Positions 27,582 to 36,852 of a stretch of DNA of 64,000 nucleotides are shown piece by piece. The notes under the pieces were generated by a model that saw only the letters and a list, made by a program, of their open reading frames with translations, was not told the DNA's origin and ran no database searches. The stretch is from Rhodococcus sp. SBT000017. Its GTDB lineage: Bacteria; Actinomycetota; Actinomycetes; Mycobacteriales; Mycobacteriaceae. The stretch is taken from the NCBI RefSeq assembly GCF_003688915.1, contig NZ_REFU01000002.1, positions 496,001 through 560,000 of the forward strand. The letters are read 5' to 3'. Both the position numbers and the translations under genes were made by a program. Positions within the stretch are counted from its first letter, which is position 1. Each line of letters opens with the position of its first letter.

Positions 27582-28376
27582 TCAGGCGGTCATCGTCTTC
27601 TGGTACTTGCGTACCGACAGCGGCACGAACACCACGAGCATCAACACGACCCAGATCAGTGTGTAGAGCACGGGGTTCTGCAGTGGCCACACCTCCGGCG
27701 GCGGTGCCATCGGGTTGGTGTTGCCGAACTGCTCTCGCACTGCCAACGTCACCGACGAGATCGGATTCCACTCCGCGATCGTCTTGAGCACGCTCGGGAA
27801 ATTGTCGATCGGAACGAAGGTGTTGGCGATGAACGTCAACGGGAAGATCACGATGAACGACGCGTTGTTGAAGATCTCCGGCGAACGCACCGTAAGCCCC
27901 ACCAGCGCCATCACCCACGAGATCGAGTACGCGAACAGCAGCAGCAACACGTACCCGAGCAGAGCGTCGAAGAACGAGGACGTTATGCGCCAGCCCACGA
28001 TGAGTCCGGTGATCGACATGATCGTGATGGTGACGAGGTTGTTGCCGACATCCGCCGCGGTGCGCCCGATGACGACTGCCGACCGTGCCATAGGCAGCGA
28101 TCGGAACCGGTCCATCACACCCTTCTGCAGGTCCTCGGCCAGCGACGACCCGGTGAGCGAAGCACCGAAGATCATCGTCTGCACGAAGATGCCACCCATC
28201 AGGAAGCTCTTGTAGTCGATGCCGGGTACGTCGATGGCACTGCCGAAGACGTAGGCGAAGAGCAGCACGAACATGATCGGCGAGAGCATGGCGAAGAACA
28301 GCAGATCGGGAACTCGCTTGAGCTTGATCAGGTTTCGCTTCGTGATGATCGCGGAGTCCAGGAAAACGTTGCTCAT
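27582..28376 (-). CDS. DrrB-like ABC-2 permease
   Basis: 264-residue ABC-2 membrane subunit with six hydrophobic segments, among them LLFFAMLSPIMFVLLFAYVF, SFLMGGIFVQTMIFGAS, LLGYVLLLLFAYSISWVMAL and VLYTLIWVVLMLVVFVPLSV. The family segment DLQKGVMDRFRSLPMARSAVV is present. ATG at 28376 overlaps the ATPase stop (ATGA). Family members export daunorubicin-type drugs or lipids. The neighbour downstream of the pair is an Emb arabinosyltransferase on the same strand, so a cell-envelope substrate is conceivable but unproven. Confidence 0.9.
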   Translation of the reverse strand: MSNVFLDSAIITKRNLIKLKRVPDLLFFAMLSPIMFVLLFAYVFGSAIDVPGIDYKSFLMGGIFVQTMIFGASLTGSSLAEDLQKGVMDRFRSLPMARSAVVIGRTAADVGNNLVTITIMSITGLIVGWRITSSFFDALLGYVLLLLFAYSISWVMALVGLTVRSPEIFNNASFIVIFPLTFIANTFVPIDNFPSVLKTIAEWNPISSVTLAVREQFGNTNPMAPPPEVWPLQNPVLYTLIWVVLMLVVFVPLSVRKYQKTMTA

Positions 28377-29341
28377 TTCTCTTCCTCCGCCGTCTCGGGC
28401 TCGCCGGTGGTCTGACCGGTCAGGCTCAGGAACACATCGTCGAGGTTGGGCCTGCGCAGTCCGACGTCGACCACACCGATTCCGTTTTCCTCCAGCTGGG
28501 CCAGTGCAGTGGCAAGGTCTTTCGAGCCTCCGTTGACCGGCATGACGATTCGGCCCACCTGTTCGTCGAACGTGGGCGGTTCGACGCCGATCGGAGCCAG
28601 AATCCGTTCGGCCTGATCGACCTGGGACCGATCGGTGAGCACGAATTCGACTCGCTCGCCGCCGGTTTGGGCCTTGAGCTCGTCTGCTGTGCCGCGGGCG
28701 ATGATCTTGCCCTTGTTCAGCACGATGATCGAATCGGCCAGTCGATCGGCCTCCTCGAGGTACTGGGTGGTCAACAGAATGGTCGTACCGTCGCGGACGA
28801 GATCCGCGATGAACTCCCACATGGTGATTCGGCTACGTGGATCGAGTCCGGTGGTCGGCTCGTCGAGGAACACCACCCGCGGTCGACCGATCAGGCTGGC
28901 TGCGATGTCGAGTCGCCGACGCATACCACCGGAGTACTGCTTTGCGGTGCGGTCACGCGCGTACTGCAGGTCGAACCGTTCGAGCAGTTCGTCGGCGCGC
29001 TTCTTCGCCTCGGCCTTGCGTAGGCCGAACAGTCGGCCGACCATCTCGAGATTCTCGTAGCCGGTCAGGTACTCGTCCACGGCCGCGAACTGACCGGTCA
29101 GCCCGATCGTGCTGCGCACCTCGTTGGCCTGCGTCGCCACGTCGAGCCCGAAGATTCGGGCCGAGCCCGACGTCGCCTGCAACAAGGTGGCGAGAATGCG
29201 GACCGCCGTGGTCTTCCCGGCACCGTTGGGGCCGAGCACACCCAGCACCGTGCCCTCGGGAACGGTGAAATCGATCCCGTCGAGCGCGACGTTCTTGCCG
29301 TACCGAAGTACGAGGCCCTCTACTTCTATAGCGTTCGCCAT
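28373..29341 (-). CDS. DrrA-like ABC transporter ATP-binding protein
   Basis: 322-residue daunorubicin-resistance-type ATPase. Walker A is GPNGAGKTT (about 36-44), the signature is QYSGGMRRRLDIAASL, Walker B is PRVVFLDEPTTGLDPRSR and the switch segment is ILLTTQYLEEADRLAD. The C-terminal 90 residues hold the DrrA-type extension ending in LRRPNLDDVFLSLTG. The ATG at 29341 matches the family start (MANAIEVEGLVLRYG). The emb gene ends 55 bp upstream on the same strand, so co-transcription is possible. Confidence 0.92.
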   Translation of the reverse strand: MANAIEVEGLVLRYGKNVALDGIDFTVPEGTVLGVLGPNGAGKTTAVRILATLLQATSGSARIFGLDVATQANEVRSTIGLTGQFAAVDEYLTGYENLEMVGRLFGLRKAEAKKRADELLERFDLQYARDRTAKQYSGGMRRRLDIAASLIGRPRVVFLDEPTTGLDPRSRITMWEFIADLVRDGTTILLTTQYLEEADRLADSIIVLNKGKIIARGTADELKAQTGGERVEFVLTDRSQVDQAERILAPIGVEPPTFDEQVGRIVMPVNGGSKDLATALAQLEENGIGVVDVGLRRPNLDDVFLSLTGQTTGEPETAEEEK

Positions 29342-29396
29342 TGCCCTATCCCCGTTTCTTTCCTGGTCGGTGTAAGGACCTCCGAACGCGTAGAGA

Positions 29397-32300
29397 TTAA
29401 CCGGTTTTGATCGGACCCGGCGTCCACAGGCCCGAACGCTGGACCTCTTCGGCTGTGATCTGCGCCGCCTGCGCCGACTCGTCGTACGGGATGTACTGCT
29501 CGATCGATCCCCAGTCGCGATCCCAGTCGCCGGCCAGATACGACGGAATGGTGCGGGCCGAGGCGACGATGTCGATCCATCCGAGTGGCCCGCCGCCGTA
29601 GTGGTCCTGCCACGCATTGGTGATGACGGCACCGCTGCGGTCCGGCAGCACCCGATACTGCGGAACCTCGGCGACGCCGAGGCGGTGGTCGAACGGACGC
29701 TGGCAGGGGAAGTTGAAGCCGACTTCCCAGTCCAGCAGCACCGGAGCGTCACGGCCGACGACCTCGTTCAACGTCTGAGTACGCGGAACTCGCGGCGGGG
29801 TGACCGCCAACCACTGGTCGGGATCGCGATCGGCGTCGGTGAGCACCAACCGAATGGTGTTGGCACCGGCCGGAATCTGGTCCATGGGCACGCGCAGATT
29901 GCGCCACGACGGCGCCGGGCCGATGTCGATGGGCGTCACGCGTCCCTGCGCCCGGCCGTCCACGCCGTACTCGAGTTCGAGGCTCTGGCCGTAGGTGACG
30001 ATGCCGTCGGAGTCCACCGACCGGATGCGTCCGGCAGCGGCGATGGAGATCAGGTCGCCGGGATCGGCGGGCAGTGCGTACCACCCTGTCGTCAGGGTGG
30101 CGGGGGCAGTGGACCCGAACGAACCGAGCACGGGCACAGTGGCCGGATCGAGGCCGAACGGCAGTGCGCTGCCGCCGGTTCCGGCACCGGTGGTAGACGT
30201 CGGCTGCTGCTGCTCTCCGGTGTCGACGGTGTTCGAGGTGCCCGACGCCGAGGATTCCTTGTCTGCGGTGAGGTCGCCCGCCACACCATCGGGGGTGAAC
30301 CCGTCGTTCTCTGCGCTCAGTGCGGCAAACGCGTCTCCGGTGACCGGTTGCAGCACATCGGCATTGGGGTCGGTTTCCAGCAGTACGTCGTTCGCAAGAC
30401 CACACGTGTTTCCGGTCAGCGCCGTGAGATTCGATTTCGCGATCGAGTACGACGGCCATTGCGCCACAGCGCCCTTGGCCATCGACGCGACGGCCACCAG
30501 CACCATCAGAGCGGCCCCGACAGCGATCGGTGGCACCGACCACCATCGCGCCATCGGTTTGGCGGTGAGCACATACGGCTCGCGGAGGTGGAACCAGACG
30601 GCAGCGAGCAACAGCAGCAGGGTCAGGCCGAGGAACATGGTCGAGATGCCGAGGCCGGCAACGAGGATCGGCTTGTCCCAGAACGGAACTCCCCATGCGG
30701 AGACGTACCAGTAGCCGTTGGTTCCGGTGAACGCGACGGCCAGTAGAAACGAGACCGACGCGGCGAACAGGAGTCGGTTGCGCCGCGATCGCAGTACCGC
30801 CGCACCGGTCGCCACGGCTGCCAGTACCGCAACCGATGCGGCGAGTCCGGCGAAGACACCGAAGTGGTGGGTCCACTTGGTGGGGGTGATCATCATCAAG
30901 GCCATCGCCCCGACGGTGATGCCGACGATGCGACGCGCGGGACCGGTTGCGGTGCCGGGGATCTTGCCGCCCTTGCGCAGCATGGCAACGACCACCGCGA
31001 TCAGCGAGACGATCATCACGAACACCCCGAAGCGGCGCGCGAGCGAGCCGTCGATGTCCATGTTCATCAGCCACTGGTAGCGCAGGTACTCGTCGAACCA
31101 GGCCTGGCTCGGCCCGACCGCGTTGTGCACCCGTTGCATCTCGAGCATGCCGGCCACGGTCTGGTTGCCGAATGCGAACACCAGCACCACGGTGCCCGAC
31201 GCGATCAACGGGGCCAGCAACGTCGCCGCGCCCAGTGTTGTACTGCGGAACTGCCGAGCGCGGGCGACGACGATCTGCAACACCGGCCTGGCTCCAGCTA
31301 TGAGCGGAGCGAAGCAGATGAAACCGGAGGGTCCGTGGGTGACCGTCAACGCCGCGATGAGAATCGCCGCGGCCGCAGGCAGCAACCTGCGCGTTGCGAT
31401 GGATCGCTCCACCGAGCACCACGTCAGCAACACTCCGAGCGCCACGAACGGCTCCGGGCGCAGGCCGTTGTTGTACGGCAGCCAGAACGCGAGCATCACC
31501 AGGCCACCGGTCCACAGCGCGGTCTTCGACGTGCGAGCAGCCGCACCGAACCGCGGGATCACCTCGCGACTGATGACGAGCCACAGCACCACGGCGCAGA
31601 TCAGCGTCGGCAACCGCATCCACACACTGGCCGTCGATACGTGCGAGAGGAGGGCGAACATGTCGTACAGCGGTGTGCCGAAGGGTGTCTCGGGCACACC
31701 GAACCAGCGGAAGTAGTTGGCCATGTAACCGGCGTGATCGGCCGTGCGCGCCATGCCCAGCTGGTAGCCGTCGTCGGAGGTGTTCGCGCCGATAAGATGC
31801 CACACCACCAGCGTCCCGATCACCACCGCGTCGGCAGCGCCGAACGTCCACCAGCGACGAGGGAGGAACCGTCGAGCACGTCGGCCGTCGGACAGGTCGA
31901 GGCGGTGCAGCGCGACCAGTGAGATGCCCGTGGCGAGTACACCGACGATCATCGCGAACCACTTCAGCGCGCTCGGGGTCGACGAGAACCTGCTGTCCAG
32001 CTCTGCCTGCAGCTGCAGACCGGGAATGTTGCCCTGAAGATCGCTGAACACGCCCACCAACTGTGGCCGCACGTCGCCCTCGCGAGAGACGGTGTCTTCG
32101 CCCGTCAGCCCGACGGTGGTCGCCGTGCTGTTCGAGGTGATCGTCAAAGCGCAGTCGCCCGCAGTCGAAGGGCTGAGTTCCGATACCGGCTTCTCGAGGA
32201 GGACGGAATCACGCAACGTCACCTTCAACTGCGACGCCTCACCGCCCGTCACCTCGGCAACGAGACCGTAGCGATAGGCGTCGGGCGATCCCTTGGGCGA

Positions 32301-32528
32301 GGTGGACAACAACAGCCCGCCGTCGGGCAATCGGTTCGCGGCAGGGCACGGAATGGTCGCGTCGACGCTGATCGGGGTGTAACCGACGAGCGGAGCTTCG
32401 ACACTGCCGATCGTGTTCGACTGCGGCCATGTCAGCGAGGACTGCTGCTGCTCGATCGGCAACAGCGGTATCGCGATCGTCAGCAGAATTCCCAGGACAG
32501 CGGAGACGATCGCGACAAGCCGAGCCAT
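29397..32528 (-). CDS. Arabinosyltransferase of the Emb family
   Basis: 1043-residue membrane glycosyltransferase (GT-C fold) of the EmbA/B/C family, which adds arabinofuranose from decaprenyl-phosphoarabinose to arabinogalactan or lipoarabinomannan. The N-terminal helix is followed by a periplasmic domain. The catalytic acidic pair lies in GANTSDDGYQLGMARTADHAG, followed by MANYFRWFGVPETPFG. Many membrane helices come next, then a C-terminal carbohydrate-binding domain (about 680-1043) with WRNLRVPMDQIPAGA and DRDWGSIEQYIPYD. The ATG at 32528 follows GGGAGA; an ATG 15 bp upstream is less likely. It stands alone, not in an embCAB cluster. Which Emb paralogue it corresponds to is not clear. 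Confidence 0.9.
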   Translation of the reverse strand: MARLVAIVSAVLGILLTIAIPLLPIEQQQSSLTWPQSNTIGSVEAPLVGYTPISVDATIPCPAANRLPDGGLLLSTSPKGSPDAYRYGLVAEVTGGEASQLKVTLRDSVLLEKPVSELSPSTAGDCALTITSNSTATTVGLTGEDTVSREGDVRPQLVGVFSDLQGNIPGLQLQAELDSRFSSTPSALKWFAMIVGVLATGISLVALHRLDLSDGRRARRFLPRRWWTFGAADAVVIGTLVVWHLIGANTSDDGYQLGMARTADHAGYMANYFRWFGVPETPFGTPLYDMFALLSHVSTASVWMRLPTLICAVVLWLVISREVIPRFGAAARTSKTALWTGGLVMLAFWLPYNNGLRPEPFVALGVLLTWCSVERSIATRRLLPAAAAILIAALTVTHGPSGFICFAPLIAGARPVLQIVVARARQFRSTTLGAATLLAPLIASGTVVLVFAFGNQTVAGMLEMQRVHNAVGPSQAWFDEYLRYQWLMNMDIDGSLARRFGVFVMIVSLIAVVVAMLRKGGKIPGTATGPARRIVGITVGAMALMMITPTKWTHHFGVFAGLAASVAVLAAVATGAAVLRSRRNRLLFAASVSFLLAVAFTGTNGYWYVSAWGVPFWDKPILVAGLGISTMFLGLTLLLLLAAVWFHLREPYVLTAKPMARWWSVPPIAVGAALMVLVAVASMAKGAVAQWPSYSIAKSNLTALTGNTCGLANDVLLETDPNADVLQPVTGDAFAALSAENDGFTPDGVAGDLTADKESSASGTSNTVDTGEQQQPTSTTGAGTGGSALPFGLDPATVPVLGSFGSTAPATLTTGWYALPADPGDLISIAAAGRIRSVDSDGIVTYGQSLELEYGVDGRAQGRVTPIDIGPAPSWRNLRVPMDQIPAGANTIRLVLTDADRDPDQWLAVTPPRVPRTQTLNEVVGRDAPVLLDWEVGFNFPCQRPFDHRLGVAEVPQYRVLPDRSGAVITNAWQDHYGGGPLGWIDIVASARTIPSYLAGDWDRDWGSIEQYIPYDESAQAAQITAEEVQRSGLWTPGPIKTG

Positions 32529-32603
32529 GCAAATATCTCCCACCGATGTCCTGGTCCAAGTCGCTGATCAAGGTACCAGTCGGGTCCGAGCGGGCCCGGC
32601 GCG

Positions 32604-33833
32604 TCAGTTCTCGACGTGCACGGCGTACCCGGCCGCGCCCAAGGCATCGAGCACCGAACCGCGGTGGTCGGGTCCGCGGGTCTCGACGGTCAACATCACG
32701 TCGACCTCCTCGAGGCCCAGGCGTCCGCCGGTACGGGAGTGGACGACGTCGACGACACTGGCCCCGGCATCGCGCACCACCCCGAGTACCCCGGTGAGTC
32801 CGCCCGGCTTGTCCGAAATGGTCACGCGTACAGCGAGATAACGTCCACCCGCTCGAAGGCCGTGAGTAATGACGTGAGTGAGCAGCAGTGGGTCGATGTT
32901 CCCGCCGGAGAGAATGGCACAGACGGAGCCGGTCAATCCGAGTTCGTCCGCAGAATGCGTCATCAGAGCTGCCACCGCCGCCGCGCCCGCCGGTTCCACT
33001 ATGAGTTTCGCGCGCTCGATGCACAGCACCAACGCACGCGAGAGCGCATCCTCGCTGACGGTCACCACGTCGTCGACCCAGCCCTGCACGTGATCGAACG
33101 GCACCGATCCGGGCAGGCCGATCGCGATGCCGTCGGCCATCGTCGACATCGATGCCAACGCGATCGGATGCCCCGCCTTCAGCGACGCCGGCCATGCGGC
33201 AGCGCCCTCTGCCTGCACGCCGACGATCCTGATGCCGGGCTTGGTCAGCTTGACCGCTGCGGCGACACCGGCCAACAGGCCTCCGCCACCGGTGGGAATC
33301 ACGATGGTGCCGACGTCCGGCATCTGTTGCAGCAGTTCGGTTCCCAGCGTCGCCTGCCCAGCGACGATGTCCAGGTGGTCGAACGGGTGAATGAGGGTGG
33401 CACCGGTGCGTTCGGCGAATTCCCTCGCCGACTTCAGCGCCTCGTCCACCGTGTTGCCCACCAGATGAACCGTCGCGCCGTAGGCCTTGGTGGCGACGAG
33501 CTTGGGCAACGACACTCCCACCGGCATGAACACGGTCGAGTCGATCCCCACCTGCGACGCCGCCCAGGCTACGCCCTGAGCGTGATTACCGGCGCTGGCC
33601 GCGACGACTCCGCGTGCGCGCTGCTCGGCGTCGAGCCTGGCGATGCGGTTGTACGCCCCGCGCGGCTTGAACGATCCGGTGCGCTGCAGGTTCTCGCACT
33701 TGAGGCGCACCTCGTGGCCGGTCAGGTCCGACAGAATTCGCGAGGCCACCACGGGGGTCCGGCGCATGACCGGCTCCAGCAGCTCCTCGGCCGAGGCGAT
33801 ATCCGACGCGGTCACCCGCACAATTTCCGACAC
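32604..33833 (-). CDS. ilvA: Threonine ammonia-lyase (threonine dehydratase)
   Basis: 409-residue PLP enzyme deaminating threonine to 2-oxobutanoate for isoleucine synthesis or threonine catabolism. The PLP-lysine motif is RTGSFKPRGAYNRIA (Lys at about residue 56), and the phosphate-binding loop is PTGGGGLLAGVA. AASAGNHAQGVAWAA is typical. An ACT-like regulatory domain at the C-terminus (about 330-409, RVTISDKPGGLTGVLGVV) suggests feedback control. The stop is 75 bp before the emb start on the same strand. Confidence 0.92.
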   Translation of the reverse strand: MSEIVRVTASDIASAEELLEPVMRRTPVVASRILSDLTGHEVRLKCENLQRTGSFKPRGAYNRIARLDAEQRARGVVAASAGNHAQGVAWAASQVGIDSTVFMPVGVSLPKLVATKAYGATVHLVGNTVDEALKSAREFAERTGATLIHPFDHLDIVAGQATLGTELLQQMPDVGTIVIPTGGGGLLAGVAAAVKLTKPGIRIVGVQAEGAAAWPASLKAGHPIALASMSTMADGIAIGLPGSVPFDHVQGWVDDVVTVSEDALSRALVLCIERAKLIVEPAGAAAVAALMTHSADELGLTGSVCAILSGGNIDPLLLTHVITHGLRAGGRYLAVRVTISDKPGGLTGVLGVVRDAGASVVDVVHSRTGGRLGLEEVDVMLTVETRGPDHRGSVLDALGAAGYAVHVEN

Positions 33834-33952
33834 GGTGGCAGTATGCCAGGAACAATTACTCTCGTGACGTCATCCGCCACCGGTCGTCACTACAGTTGTG
33901 GAGCGCGTGCCGCACCACAGCGAGCCGCGACCGGCGCAAAGGATTCTCGGTG

Positions 33953-34891
33953 ATGACGCAGGCTGGATCCGACGATGTCGACAACGGCCGCGAGATGCGT
34001 GGCAGCGTCGAGATCAAGGATCGGGCCATTTCCCGGACCGCCATCGCGGCGACATTGAAGGATCCTCGGGTCACGCGCACCACCGGCGGCTTCTCGCGAC
34101 TGACCGGCCGAGAACTGCCGCGCGCCGACGTCACCCTCGGCGAGGACACGATCGCCGTCAACCTCTACATCGGGGTGACCTGGCCGTCGCAGATCACCGA
34201 GGTGACCGAGTCCGTGCACGCCACCGTCGAGGCTGCGTTGGCGACGATGACGGGGCTGCACGTACATCGGGTGAACGTCCTGGTATCGGACACCACGTTG
34301 GACACAGGCTTCTCGTCCACTTCGAATACCGAAGAATCGCAAATCATTCCACCTCGTCCACCCACTGCCGGGCCGGCCGCGATGCCGGTGGCACTGTTGT
34401 TCGGGTTCGCACTCCTCGGTGTGGCCTTCGTCGCCGGCAGGGAATTCCTGATCGCGCACGGCCACCTCGGTGGTAGCCCGTGGATCGCCGACGCTGTGTC
34501 CTGGATCGCCCGATTGCACTGGCAGAGTTGGATGATCGCCGCCGCGATCGGAGCCGCCGTTCTCGGGCTGCTTCTCCTGTTCATGGGGGTCAAGCCACGA
34601 ACGAAGACGCATTCCGGCCTGGGCGCGTCGGTGCCGACTGTCTGGGCCACACCGACCGACATAGCTCGATTGTGCAGTGCTGCAGCGCAGTCCACGCACG
34701 GAGTGGTGGATGCACACACCGTTGTCACGCGCAGGAAGATCGAGGTGCGAATAGAGCGTGACAGGGCTGTCGATGCCGAGCACGTGGACGCCACCGTGCG
34801 CGAGGCACTGGCTCCGACACTGTCGGTTGCTGCGGGCGGACGACGACTGACGGTGAAGCAGTCGGTGGCAGCTCCGACGAGGGTGTCGTGA
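33953..34891 (+). CDS. Asp23/Gls24 family protein fused to a two-helix DUF6286-like part
   Basis: 312 residues. The N-terminal Asp23 domain (about 15-115) contains VEIKDRAISRTAIAATLKDP and VNLYIGVTWPSQITEVTESV. Two membrane helices follow (about 143-162, MPVALLFGFALLGVAFVAGR, and 184-204, MIAAAIGAAVLGLLLLFMG). A C-terminal alpha/beta domain (215-312) resembles a second Asp23-like fold (RRKIEVRIERDRAVDAEHVD). Asp23 proteins gather at the membrane through AmaP and relate to envelope stress in Gram-positives. The start ATG at 33953 follows AAAGGA. It overlaps the next gene by 1-4 nt. The domain names are my best recognition, not a database result. Confidence 0.65.
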   Translation: MTQAGSDDVDNGREMRGSVEIKDRAISRTAIAATLKDPRVTRTTGGFSRLTGRELPRADVTLGEDTIAVNLYIGVTWPSQITEVTESVHATVEAALATMTGLHVHRVNVLVSDTTLDTGFSSTSNTEESQIIPPRPPTAGPAAMPVALLFGFALLGVAFVAGREFLIAHGHLGGSPWIADAVSWIARLHWQSWMIAAAIGAAVLGLLLLFMGVKPRTKTHSGLGASVPTVWATPTDIARLCSAAAQSTHGVVDAHTVVTRRKIEVRIERDRAVDAEHVDATVREALAPTLSVAAGGRRLTVKQSVAAPTRVS

Positions 34892-35442
34892 TGAAGACGT
34901 TCGTCGCCGGTGTGGACCGACTCCTTGTCATCGCGGTCGGAGTGGGCTTGATCGCGGGTGGCGGATTTGCGCTTGCCTGGCATTACGACATTCCGTGGGC
35001 GCGAGAAACGCTGTCTCACTTCGACCGTGTACGAATTTCGGAATTGCCGGAACAGGGCTGGTGGGTGCCGATGCTGGCTGTGGTTGTCTGCATCGCAGTT
35101 GTCATGGCACTGCTTCTGTTGATCGGCAACTTCTCCCCGCGCACGACCGGAACGGCAAGTGTCATCGAGGAACCCTATTTCTCGGCGCACGTGGACCTGA
35201 GCGCCATCGCATCGGGCGTCGCCGCGGAGTTGGCCGAGTTCCCCGGTGTTCGACGCGCCCGCGGTACGGCAATCGATGATCGAGGAATGCCCACCGTAGC
35301 CGTGTCCGTCTATGCTGCAGCAGATTTCGATGTCATGACATTCACCGCCCTGGCCGAATCACGAGCCGCCTTCGTGGCCGAATCACTCGCTGGAGCGCAC
35401 GTCGCCACCCGCGTTCAATTGCACGTCGACAAGCGGCGGTAA
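34888..35442 (+). CDS. AmaP/DUF6286-like membrane protein
   Basis: 184 residues with two membrane helices (about 11-30, LLVIAVGVGLIAGGGFALAW, and 60-79, MLAVVVCIAVVMALLLLIGN). A C-terminal alpha/beta domain contains ISAHV-like strands and the FPGVRRARGTAIDDRGMPTV segment. The layout of two helices followed by an Asp23-like domain fits the AmaP anchor of Asp23. Start GTG 34888 or ATG 34891; either overlaps the Asp23 gene stop, so the two are coupled. Probably acts as a partner of the preceding protein. Confidence 0.6.
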   Translation: MMKTFVAGVDRLLVIAVGVGLIAGGGFALAWHYDIPWARETLSHFDRVRISELPEQGWWVPMLAVVVCIAVVMALLLLIGNFSPRTTGTASVIEEPYFSAHVDLSAIASGVAAELAEFPGVRRARGTAIDDRGMPTVAVSVYAAADFDVMTFTALAESRAAFVAESLAGAHVATRVQLHVDKRR

Positions 35443-35574
35443 CGCGGCCGCGCGGCACTGCGACAGGCCCGGCCACCTGTCCCTTCTGTCGGATTCACCG
35501 GTACGGTGTCGGTACACGACCCGAAGCAGGGAAGATCCGCGGAACTCGACTCGAGTGGAAGGGAGTCCGACTCG

Positions 35575-36576
35575 ATGGGGCGTAGGAACGGCGACTGGCT
35601 GTTGATTCTTCTCGAACCGGACTCGGCGGCGTGCGTGGTGGCTGTAGGGACGACGCAGAAGAGCAAGGTTCCCATGGCGGTGTTCCTGAGGAGGTCGTCC
35701 GACTCGATCCACGCACGTGATGCGGTTTCTCGGTGTGCAGAATCGGGCAGGGATGTGGACATCGAATGCGGGCCGGGCAGGTACGTCTCGGCCCGTCCGA
35801 TTCGTGGGGACGACGGTACGGTCCAGGCGGTGTGGGCCAGACTGCATCCAGGCACGTGCGACTCCCCGCCGTCGAATGCTTGGGCCTTTCGCTGGAACCT
35901 GACTCGCGGCACTGCCCACTCCAAGGACTCCCCGGCGCTGAATGCCGATGTGGCGCACTTGTCGGTAGCAGAAGCGATGGCGACGTTGGATTTCGGATTG
36001 CGAGCCACCGACGTCCTCGCGATGCTGGTATCCAGCGCAGTCGGCGACACAGTGGATCTCGACGCCACCCAGCGTTGGACCACGGACGAGTTACATCGAA
36101 TTCGGGTGCTGGCGCACACTACCGTCGAAGGCGAAGGTCGCTGTCTGCGCGGCATCGCAATCGACCGCGGTCCGTTCGTCATGAACTATCCATCCCCTAC
36201 CGGAGTCCAGGAGACGATGAGCGGGCTCGTAGCGGGTGCCTCTGTCACCGCACGACACCACACCGCAATAGTCGATCTGTGCACGCTGGAAACCTTGTAC
36301 TGGCACGGGCCGCCGCCGCCGTCCATCGCCTGGAATCTCGACCCGACCGACCCGCGACCGCGAGTGCACCCGGACGACGACGGAGCAGTCGAAACACTCG
36401 CGAAATCAGTGTCCCGGGCCGGCGGAGCAGGAGACGAACCGAGCATTACCGTCCGATTCAGAGACCGAGACGGCGGCTACACCACGCACACGGTGACCGC
36501 TTGTGCTCTGCCGATGCTCCCTGACGATACAGAACCTCGGCTCGCGCTGGTGACGGTGACCGAGGCCTGCATCTGA
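35575..36576 (+). CDS. Unidentified two-part protein, possibly sensory (GAF/PAS-like; DUF5593-type)
   Basis: 333 residues, soluble, no signal peptide. Residues about 1-105 form a small domain beginning MGRRNGDWLLILLEPDSAACVV and ending near VWARLHPG. The rest contains AFRWNLTRGTAHSKDSPALN, RWTTDELHRIRVLAHTTVEG, a proline-rich WHGPPPPSIAWNLDPTDPRP and a final beta-rich PAS-like segment (SITVRFRDRDGGYTTHTVT). I recall similar Rhodococcus/mycobacterial proteins annotated DUF5593, but I am not certain. The ATG at 35575 follows GGAAGGGAG; a GTG at 35506 is less likely. It follows the AmaP-like gene after about 130 bp on the same strand. Confidence 0.5.
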   Translation: MGRRNGDWLLILLEPDSAACVVAVGTTQKSKVPMAVFLRRSSDSIHARDAVSRCAESGRDVDIECGPGRYVSARPIRGDDGTVQAVWARLHPGTCDSPPSNAWAFRWNLTRGTAHSKDSPALNADVAHLSVAEAMATLDFGLRATDVLAMLVSSAVGDTVDLDATQRWTTDELHRIRVLAHTTVEGEGRCLRGIAIDRGPFVMNYPSPTGVQETMSGLVAGASVTARHHTAIVDLCTLETLYWHGPPPPSIAWNLDPTDPRPRVHPDDDGAVETLAKSVSRAGGAGDEPSITVRFRDRDGGYTTHTVTACALPMLPDDTEPRLALVTVTEACI

Positions 36577-36852
36577 TCGCGCGCAGCGCTGGCGCTTCGG
36601 CACCAACGGGTTTAAAGTTCGGTGTGTTACGCAAAGACTCGGTCAACGAGGCGTAACCCGCGACCTACCTTGTCTCTCTCGGGATGGTCCGCACAACTGC
36701 AGATCGCCGGACGAGCGTGCGCTCTCGTTCCAGGCCGATCCCATCGAGTACGCAACCGGCCCAGATCCGTTGTGGCACTGCACCCGGCTCGGTCCGAACG
36801 ACAGCCGGCATCACGTCGCCGAATCGCCCCATACTCACGAACGGGAGACATC
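36577..36852 (+). promoter_or_regulatory. Leader/promoter region of the interrupted secreted-protein gene
   Basis: 276 bp without a credible gene. An inverted repeat GTTACGC (36626-36632) / GCGTAAC (36651-36657) with an 18-bp spacer could be an operator. The ribosome-binding site GGGAG lies just before the ATG at 36853. No clear -35/-10 pair is seen. Confidence 0.35.
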
